Positions 56,927 through 64,000 of a stretch of 64,000 nt of DNA are shown here, piece by piece. A program made the position numbers and the translations under genes. How positions within the stretch are numbered: the stretch's first letter is position 1; the number at the start of each line of letters is the position of its first letter. The stretch covers positions 1,922,001-1,986,000 of the forward strand of contig CAVZKX010000002.1 in NCBI GenBank assembly GCA_963775975.1, read 5' to 3'. Source of the stretch: JANXQG01 sp963775975 (GTDB taxonomy: Bacteria > Planctomycetota > Planctomycetia > Pirellulales > Thermoguttaceae). Below the pieces are notes generated by a model. The model did no database searches. It was not told the origin of the DNA and saw only the letters and a list, made by a program, of their open reading frames with translations.

Positions 56927-57347
56927 GTGGGTGCCCTGCGACGATGGCATAGTCCGACCGATGATAACGGCGGGAATTCTTGCCGGCGACGGCGTGTGGC
57001 GGGACGTTGTATTCCTGCTGGACACCGGGGCCGATCGGACTGTTCTTCGCGCCGGTGTGCTCGACGATTTGCACCTTCCGCGAATTCGAAACTTGGACCG
57101 GCTTGGCGGCGTTGGCGGATCCGCCGAATCCGTGGAAATTGCCGCGAAGATTCGACTCATGCGCGACGACGGTCAGTGGGCTTCATTCCGCGGGAACTAT
57201 GCAGCGTGCGTGCGCGAGGACGACTTGGATATGAACGTTCTCGGTCGCGACATCTTGAATCTGTTTGCTGTCATTGTCGACCACGACGCAGATCGGGTCA
57301 TATTGATTCGTGGCGACGATAATTATGCTATCCAACGTCGCCAATAA
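56910..57347 (+). CDS. Retropepsin-like aspartyl protease-family protein
   Basis: A 145-residue protein. The ATG at 56910 overlaps the upstream gene. The catalytic triad-like FLLDTGADRTVLRAG carries the DTG of clan AA aspartic proteases, and VLGRDILNLFAVIVD is the second family motif. It lacks a signal peptide. It is probably a homodimeric cytoplasmic protease or peptide hydrolase of unknown target. It pairs with the DUF5678-like gene and lies downstream of the EccC-like gene on the same strand, so it may be read through. Confidence 0.7.
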   Translation: MLCQGEWVPCDDGIVRPMITAGILAGDGVWRDVVFLLDTGADRTVLRAGVLDDLHLPRIRNLDRLGGVGGSAESVEIAAKIRLMRDDGQWASFRGNYAACVREDDLDMNVLGRDILNLFAVIVDHDADRVILIRGDDNYAIQRRQ

Positions 57348-57463
57348 GGCCGTTGCCGGGATGGTCTGCGCGATTTGGTCGAGGCCATTGAGCCGGTGGT
57401 CGAAGAAAAACAACTTAGGCACCTCGCGCGATCGGCCGCTACTTGACCCGGGTTGGTCGCATT

Positions 57464-60400
57464 TCAGATAAGGACCGTGACAGAGCCGACGAAAAGTACA
57501 AGGAATTGAGGCAGAAGTACGAGGAAGTTCGGACGCAGTGAGGTCTTCCGAGTGCCCGCAGCGCAAAGGGCCGCGATGAACAACATGCATGTCCCCGGTT
57601 CCGGCACTGGCTCCGCCGGCGCCCCATAACTGGCTGGACCTGCCAGCGCCGCGCCGCCTTCCGAAGGCGATCCGCTTACGGTCCCTCCGAATAGCGATGT
57701 CGCGTCCGCGCCGACAATCAAGTTTGTTCCAGCGGGCAGTACGGCGGCCGCCGTTACTTGCAGCGTGCCGGCCTCGATAACCGTTCCGCCCGTATAGCTA
57801 TTGCTGCCGCTGAGGACCAACAGGCCGCTGCCCTCCTTCATGAGCGCTCCTCCCGCGCCGCTGATCGGTCCTTTCACGATCATCTCGCCCGCCTGTGTGT
57901 CGAGCGTGGCCGTCGCACCGCTGCCGATCACGATTCCGCGAGTCGGGTTCAGGGTCACCGTTCCGCCGGCTTGGAGTGTGCCGTTGGCGGAAAACGTGAC
58001 CGCCGACGTGCCGGCGCCCAGTGCGGCGTCGGCCGTGATGTCCAGGGTGCCGCCCTCGACCTTCGTGCCCGCGCTATAGGTGTTGGAACCGGTCAGCGTC
58101 CACGTCCCCGGACCCATGACTTGCAGGCCGAGGACATTGTTCCCGGAACCGTTGAGGACACGGCCGCTGATGACGCCATTGGCCGGGCCGCTCAGATAGA
58201 GAAATCGGCCCGTGGTGCTGGGCATAAGATTGCCGCTGAGCGTCAGGCTGCCGGAGTTGGAACCGAACCACGTCGCTCCGCCGCCGGACGCGAGCGAGAA
58301 ACTGCCCGCGATGGTGTTGTTGCCGCCGTCGTTGAAGACCGTGCCGTCCGTCGACTGGTTGCTGGTGACAAAAGTTATGTTCGCCGGCAGGTTGATGTTG
58401 CCGGACCCAGAGGGTCCGCTGCCGTTGAGCACAATTTGGCAGTTGCCGTTGGTGCCGAGGTCCGCGGTCACCGTCTTGGGACCTGTTCCCAGTGCGCTGC
58501 CGTTGGTGATTTCCAGGGCGCCATTATTGACGTTCACGTTGCCCGTGAAGGTATTGCTGCCGCTGAGCGTCAGCGTGCTGTAGTTGCCACCACTCTTAAC
58601 CAGGCCGCCGCTGCCGGAGATTATGCCCCCCAGCACTACGTTGCCCGATCCGCCGAGCGTCAGCAGTTTGCCGTTGTTCGCCACATTTCCTGTGACCGTG
58701 AGCGTCTGGCCGGAGGTTGAACAAAGCCAAGTCTGGGACGCCGCGAGGGTGAGCACCGAAGCGATGTTCGTGCTGACGATCGATTGAATGCCGCCGAGGA
58801 CGTTCAGCGTACCGCCGGAGAACGAGTAGCCCGAACCGGAGATCGTCATGTTGTTGACGTTCAGCGTGCCCTGTACGGTGATCGATGACGGGCCGTTAGC
58901 CGAGAAGTTGGCGCTGGCGCTGTCGGTCCAGGAAAGGGCGTTTGCTCCGCTGGGCGAAGTCGACCAAGGCATCAGGCCGGGGCTGTTGCTCCACGTGCCG
59001 CTCCCGGCTTGCCATCCGCCGCCGCTGCCGGCCGCGGTGTTCCACGTGAGCGGATAGGCGAAGAACTGCGTTACGCTCGAGCCACCCAAAGAGCCGCCGG
59101 CCAGATTCAACGTCACCGTGGAATAGCCCGCTGCCGGGTTCCAGACATTCGCCAGCGGCAGGCCGACTTCGATTTGCAGGGTCAAGGCCGCGGCCAGGGG
59201 ATTGGAGGCGGTAATCGTCAGGCCCGAATTGCTTTGTTGCAACAACAAAAGCGCCGCGCGCTAGGCATCACCCAGTAGTTCTGGGCCGGCGCGATACTGA
59301 GCGTACCGGACGAAGAGTAGAATGCCGCCTCGGTCATTCCCAGCGAGGCGTTCTCCACGGCCTGCACGGACGTGTCGTTTCGCAGGATGGTAATTGGATC
59401 GTGGGCGGCATAGGCGGCCATGCCCGCGGCAGTCGTGCCCGGCACCACGATGTAAGAGTAGCTGGCGCCCACCGGTTGCGATGGATGATTGATCTGGAGG
59501 CTAAAGACGTTGGCCGTGACCGTGTTCTTCGAAAGCGCAGTGTTGAGTGAATACCACGAGCCGGATTGGGCAATGGCCATCATCGTGGCGCTAGAGGGCG
59601 ACGACGGGAAAAGATAGCCCACGCCGCCCTGGTAGACCCAGGAGAGGTTGCCCAGAGTCGCCGTGCCGCTGCTGAGGCTTTGCGTGCCGCCGGAGGTCGT
59701 TGCGTAGGTCACCGAGCCGCTTTGCAGGCACTGGTTGAGGGTGGTAATGACCTGCGAGGTGGCATTCGGCGCGTTAATCCCCGCGCCCAGGGCGACGAAC
59801 TCGTTGTCGAAATAAAACCACGACTTCAGCGCCGAAACGTTCCCCTGGCTGTTGCTGAAGGCCTCGCAGCCGTATGTATTGTTTGACGCGCCGCCGGCGT
59901 AGGTGGCCCTGCCGTACACGCCCCAGGAGGCGGTCGGCGTCAGTGAGAGGGTGTTTTGCTCGACGGTCGTGCCCGGCAGGCGCCGCCAGTTCCACACGGG
60001 GAAGATGTTGGCGTACTCGTTGCCGGTGACTTCGATGATCGTCGCGCCGGAACCAAGATAGAGGCTTTGCAGCCCTTGGCCGTTGCCCGTCTCCGGCGCA
60101 TAGGTTCGGACCGAGGAGATTTTCACAGCGGCATACCAGGCGGGCCGCTGGTTGACCATGTAATCGGAGGAAAAGAAGCTGCGATTGCCCGAAAGCGCCA
60201 AGGAGGGCGACGCCACTCCCGTCGAGGCGGCGGTTTGTAGGCAAGTGAGCATCGACTGGAGTTGGCTCTGGTCGTAGCTTGACGCCTGGAGCACGTCTTG
60301 CACGGCGGGAATCAGGCCCAAGGCGTCGGTGTTCATGCCTGAGAAGGTGACGTACCGGCCCATCGCGGTGTAGTCGTACGACACTCCGCGGCTGAACCAC

Positions 60401-61233
60401 TGCTGCCCGTTGACGAGGTAGTTCGCCAGCGTCTGTTCGGAGCTTGTGCTGAAGGCGAAGGAGGTGCTGGCGCCCAGCAGGCAGACGCTGGCCACGCCGC
60501 TCCCGAACTCCATGCCGTAGCCGCCGCCGTAAAGCTGCGGGCCGTGCTGGTGGAAGCTGTAATCGGGCTGGATGCCGTCGCCGGTGGTAATGGCCAGTGT
60601 GTCGCTGATGGCGCCGAACGAGGCGCTGGTCAGGGTGGAACTATCGGTGAGCACACCCAGGTCAATGCAAGCCAAGGCCCGGTTGACGCGGTTCTCGCCG
60701 GTGTTCGTGCCGCTGTTTTGACTGCGGGGCACGTAGGCTTGGTTGATCTCATTCTCGCCTGCCGCGAGTTGCGAGGAAGAGACCATGCTGCCGGCGTTGC
60801 TGCCGCTTTCGATCAAGAGCAGGATATTGCCCATGTCCTGCGGCACGCGAATCTGGTTGTCGTACCAGTTCGCGCTTTGCGGATCGACGGTGATCCAGTA
60901 ATTGTACGCCGATTTGATGCCTGCCCCTAGCGACGCGTTCTGGTAGAAGCTGCATGCCGGATTCTCGTAGTCCTGGCACATGGCCTCAAGACGACTGAGA
61001 TGTGTCGCTGGGCTCCAGTTGGTGATGGCGGTCGAGCTGTAGGTGATATCGCCCCAACTGCCGCTGGGCGTCAGCGAGGAAAGATACGCTTGGACAGTGG
61101 CCGTGCCGGGCGTGGAGGCCAGCAGTCCGGCCAACAGGCGTTGTCCAACGACTTGATTGTCGTCGCCGCGGCCAACCGAAGCGAACGCCATAGCAAGAAA
61201 AAACACCCACAGCCCTGCCACGCACTTCTTCAT
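57464..61233 (-). CDS. PL8-type polysaccharide lyase fused to beta repeats and PEP-CTERM (frame break)
   Basis: A secreted protein of about 1257 residues. A signal peptide (MKKCVAGLWVFFLAMAFASV) leads into a PL8 alpha/alpha toroid: WYDNQIRVPQDMGN and the catalytic His/Tyr segment FHQHGPQLYGGGYG. The family covers chondroitin, hyaluronate, xanthan and alginate lyases. After about residue 660 the frame changes by net -1 near 59250 and continues the lyase C-terminal sheet (SGLTITASNP). Many autotransporter-associated beta repeats follow (e.g. GSNTYSAGTKVEGGTLDITA). It ends with a PEP-CTERM-like VPEPGTCMLFIAAL. The last ~25 residues run past the usual end, so another indel is possible. Confidence 0.8.
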
Positions 61234-61450
61234 GGCCCAAGTTCCCCGAGTGCACTCCGCCCAACTATTGTGGCGGTCATACCGAGCGGCGTCAAGAAGT
61301 ACTCGGAAATGCCTCGATGGACTGCCTCTCCTCGACGGCGAAGAAACGGCACGGATCGTCCGCTGGCTTAGTCACGCTCCAGTGATTTTTGCCGGCAATA
61401 GCGGTGGTCCGCTGGCGAACGCGCGTGAATAAAACCGTAGGCATCAAACC

Positions 61451-62290
61451 TCATACCATCCACCGCCGACGCAAACGTACACCCATTAAGCCCAAACCCG
61501 CGGCGGCGAACAACACCGGCGTGGTCGGTTCCGGCACCGGAGTGCCGGGATCGATGTGCTGGTCGTCGCTGATAATGAACGACTGTCCGGCTGTAAGAAT
61601 CGGGTCCCACTGGTATGCCCAAGTCGTGTTGCCGGGGCCGACCGGACCGTCCCCAATTGCGGGCGTGTTGTTGAGCGTGTAGGCCGAACCGCTCGTCAGA
61701 TGGGTCAGCGTCGAATTAAAGAGCGCGCCTTCATGCTCGTTCGGCGTGGGCGCCACGACCGTCTGCAGCGGTAGTCCGCCGCCAACTTCATTCACCGTGT
61801 TCGCATTGGGGAACTGTACGGTATCCGATCCGCCCGACAAGTTAAAGTTGGAATATTGGAAGAAGTGATAAGTCTGGGCCGATCCACTGGTGTTGGTGAG
61901 CCTTATCGTTTCGCTCAGGTCCGACTGCTTGTTGCTCGATCCGCCGGTTAGCATGTAGTCGACTTCAACGCTGAGCCCGTTGGAGCCGGAATAGACGGCA
62001 TATCCGCCGCGGGTCGAACCGCTGATGGCAAACGTGCCCGAGCTCGTGAGCCCCAAGGTATCGATCGGTGATTGCGAGCCGCTGCCGATCGCGTAATAGA
62101 ACCATTGCTGGGTCGCGATGTTTTGGCCGTTGATGGTCCAATTCGTAAGACCCGCCGGGCTCGTGGTGTTGATCGCGACCGAGGAGTTCTGATCGGCCAG
62201 GTTCAATGTGCCGGCGGATGCGGCGGCGGTCGCAAGTCCGAACGAGGCGCCGACGACCATGAACAAGGTGCTCGTAATGTTTCGCTTCAT
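61451..62290 (-). CDS. PEP-CTERM-anchored secreted protein
   Basis: A 279-residue protein. A signal peptide (MKRNITSTLFMVVGASFGLA) opens it. A beta-rich body with QTYHFFQYSNFNLSGGSDTV-like segments follows, and it ends VPEPTTPVLFAAAGLGLMG plus RLRRRWM, a clear exosortase sorting signal. It lies upstream of the lyase on the same strand with about 217 bases between. The function is unknown; a surface lectin-like or structural role is possible. Confidence 0.8.
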   Translation of the reverse strand: MKRNITSTLFMVVGASFGLATAAASAGTLNLADQNSSVAINTTSPAGLTNWTINGQNIATQQWFYYAIGSGSQSPIDTLGLTSSGTFAISGSTRGGYAVYSGSNGLSVEVDYMLTGGSSNKQSDLSETIRLTNTSGSAQTYHFFQYSNFNLSGGSDTVQFPNANTVNEVGGGLPLQTVVAPTPNEHEGALFNSTLTHLTSGSAYTLNNTPAIGDGPVGPGNTTWAYQWDPILTAGQSFIISDDQHIDPGTPVPEPTTPVLFAAAGLGLMGVRLRRRWMV

Positions 62291-63056
62291 GTTACTACCT
62301 ATCAGCTTTCGTGAACGCTCTTCGGTCCGCCAGGACCGTCGAGCTGTTTGCCCAGTTCCAAATGTTCGAAGATGAATAAACGTTGAATTGCTAAGTCAAC
62401 TTGTGCGGACGACATTCCCTCTTGCAGTAGCGGCGCCAACCAATTCCCCGCCAGCACCCAAGAAACCAGCGGAGCCAAAGAAATGCGCAGGGCGCAACGA
62501 AGCGCGGCGCGGCAACAATGACCTGGAATTCGAGACAGGAACGAACGTGAGAGGCGGAAGTCCCAGCGGAGGACTTCCGTGCATGAAAGAGCAGATGGTA
62601 TCATCGGGGCGATAAATGGCAGCACAATGCCGCCTTACCCGCGCAAAAAGCTTGCGCAACATAAGCCGAAACCCTCTTACGTGCTCACGACCGCGAACGC
62701 TGCCTCAAATTGACGCTTGTTCAGTTCAGCAGCGCGCGCAGCGAAGCCCGTAAGCACTCGGGAATCGGCTACGACTAAAAACGCTGCCTCACGTTTGGGA
62801 TGATAAAACTAGTTTGCAGGGTTCTTCCGGCGGAAGAACTCGACACGAACGCCATCATAGCAAACGAGCGCCAGATTTGCAAGCGATTTGCGCGCTCCGG
62901 GTAAGATATTCGGGATTCCCGCGCAATCGCGCTATCCGCCGGCAATAGATGTTTCGCAATTGCGCAGGAAACGAGGGGCGAATGGGACCCGCTAACCTAA
63001 AACCCACCCTTGTCGTACAAAATGCTTGACGTTATGCGATATGCAACTTAAACTGA
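62291..63056. other. Gene-free stretch with a small hairpin
   Basis: No frame here has both a ribosome site and family-like sequence. A hairpin GGAAGTCC..GGACTTCC lies around 62557-62577. Two weak candidates overlap each other and were rejected. The right end holds the promoter-like sequence at 63026-63054. Confidence 0.5.
63026..63054 (+). promoter_or_regulatory. Promoter-like sequence abutting a start codon
   Basis: TTGACG and TAAACT are exactly 17 bases apart. The -10 box ends two bases before the ATG at 63057, so transcription would begin inside or right at the start of the gene: a leaderless mRNA or an internal start (63066 or 63090). Confidence 0.45.
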
Positions 63057-63962
63057 ATGCCGGTAATGGTTTTCTCGAAAGTCCGTTCGATGCTCCACCA
63101 CGCTGGTCAACCTCAGCACGCGGCCTTCTGTGCACTGACTCCCCAAATTCGGGCGGGACTTGGCCAATTGCTTAGGGCTTTCGACTATTCTCGCGATCTT
63201 GACTGCCCTGTTTGGGATTTCAGTGTGGAAATTGAGCGATTGCTCGACCAAGGAATGACCACCAGCGACCTTCGCTGGCTAATAAAACGCGGCTACCTGA
63301 GCCATGGCCGAGAAACCACGGGAGCGGATGACGCGGATCGACGCTTCGAGACCAGTTGCCAAAACCTGGGGTTTTCCACGAATTCTTGCTTTATTTTGAC
63401 GGCTTCCGGCCTGGCGGTCATGGGCCGAAATGATATGGCGGGTGATCGAGCCGCAAACATCGCTAGCGAAACGTCGGTAAGCCATGTTGGTGAACCGGTG
63501 AGCGAGATTGCAACCAACCAAATTGGGACCGAAGCGAGCGCTCCCCTTGCGCACCACACGGAGCACGGATCTCCGGCCGTCCCTCGGCTGCGATTGCGCT
63601 ATGCCGCGCCATTGGACACAGGAGCAATTCCCAACTGGGACCGGGAAACGCGGACCTTCATGGTTGGAAGAATCCTGGTCAAACGATTTCGCGTTCCGTC
63701 TCCGAATCAGGAAGCGGTCTTGGACGCATTTCAGGAAGAAGGCTGGCCGAGCTCGGTGGACGACCCGCTTTCGCCAGTGCCCGAGCAACAGCCGAAGCGG
63801 CGGCTTCGCGACACGATCAAGTGTTTGAACATGAACCAGGCGAATCGTGCAATTCGCTTCCGGGGTGACGGCACCGGTCAGCGGGTATCTTGGGAGTTGC
63901 TAAACGATGCCGCCGGGACATCAATTCATGACGCGGCAAGAACTACTCGGCATGCCGCTTGA
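63057..63962 (+). CDS. Conserved planctomycete hypothetical protein
   Basis: A frame of 301 residues. The C-terminal half has PNWDRETRTFMVGRILVKRF, RVPSPNQEAVLDAFQEEGWP, the PKRRLRDTIKCLN region and IRFRGDGTGQRVSWEL. These segments recur in many planctomycete proteins of unknown function that I remember. The N-terminal half varies. The promoter position leaves the start uncertain (63057, 63066 or 63090). No membrane or signal segment is seen. Confidence 0.65.
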   Translation: MPVMVFSKVRSMLHHAGQPQHAAFCALTPQIRAGLGQLLRAFDYSRDLDCPVWDFSVEIERLLDQGMTTSDLRWLIKRGYLSHGRETTGADDADRRFETSCQNLGFSTNSCFILTASGLAVMGRNDMAGDRAANIASETSVSHVGEPVSEIATNQIGTEASAPLAHHTEHGSPAVPRLRLRYAAPLDTGAIPNWDRETRTFMVGRILVKRFRVPSPNQEAVLDAFQEEGWPSSVDDPLSPVPEQQPKRRLRDTIKCLNMNQANRAIRFRGDGTGQRVSWELLNDAAGTSIHDAARTTRHAA

Positions 63963-64000
63963 GTAGACCCGTTCAATCGGAACGGATCTTGGCAGTAAAG

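Noticed and set aside
62302..62625. 107-residue reverse-strand frame before the last gene
   Set aside because: Overlaps other equally weak frames and contains a hairpin; no family signal.

Overview
The window looks like chromosomal DNA of a planctomycete, probably of the Pirellulales/Lacipirellulaceae type. The signs are a giant secreted protein with the LEPLExRxLL N-terminal signature, several PEP-CTERM proteins, autotransporter-like beta repeats fused to a lyase, a dockerin-like EF-hand, a planctomycete-type diderm toolkit (TonB receptor, TolC-like protein, LptF) and many palindromic repeats. No rRNA, tRNA, CRISPR array, IS element or phage gene was seen.

Layout. 1-11.7 kb: end of a secreted protein, a TonB-dependent receptor, ferritin, a lone bL21 gene, a palindrome cluster, a large TPR/transglutaminase-like gene, lptF, a TIM-barrel isomerase, ArfB and a UVR-motif protein. 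11.7-20.8 kb: a 2179-residue BNR/Ig/PPC/dockerin exoprotein, a sensor-less sigma-54 activator and a PEP-CTERM protein. 20.9-29.1 kb: a probable alpha-mannoside operon (FucP-like transporter, ROK kinase, GH92 mannosidase) next to a GAF/PAS sigma-54 activator, then an MddA-like methyltransferase. 29.3-42.3 kb: an Na+-type ABC exporter, a RelE-type toxin-antitoxin pair, rfbA-rfbB, a HicA-like pair, a PAP2 phosphatase, RNase D, a duplicated TolC-like protein and a Dus enzyme. 42.6-47.9 kb: sufR-sufC-sufB-sufD-Rieske-sufT. 48-57.3 kb: a ParE-type toxin-antitoxin pair, a hybrid histidine kinase divergent from a response regulator, then a compact type VII secretion-like operon (two WXG100-like proteins, a coiled-coil protein and an EccC/EssC-type ATPase), a DUF5678-like protein and a retropepsin-like protease. 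57.4-64 kb: a PL8 lyase fused to beta repeats, a PEP-CTERM protein and a conserved planctomycete hypothetical.

Two window-wide patterns stand out. First, at least 15 single-base frame breaks interrupt otherwise well-conserved genes. By frame arithmetic 12 are net +1, which suggests systematic insertion errors in a long-read or metagenome assembly, though real decay is not excluded. Second, several palindromic repeat families occur both between genes and in frame inside genes (sufD, the hybrid kinase, the EccC-like ATPase, the TolC-like protein), where they encode spacer peptides.

The best candidate for a little-described system is the WXG100/EccC locus at 51.4-56.6 kb. It is a minimal type VII-like module in a diderm, with no EccB, EccD, EccE or mycosin gene nearby.
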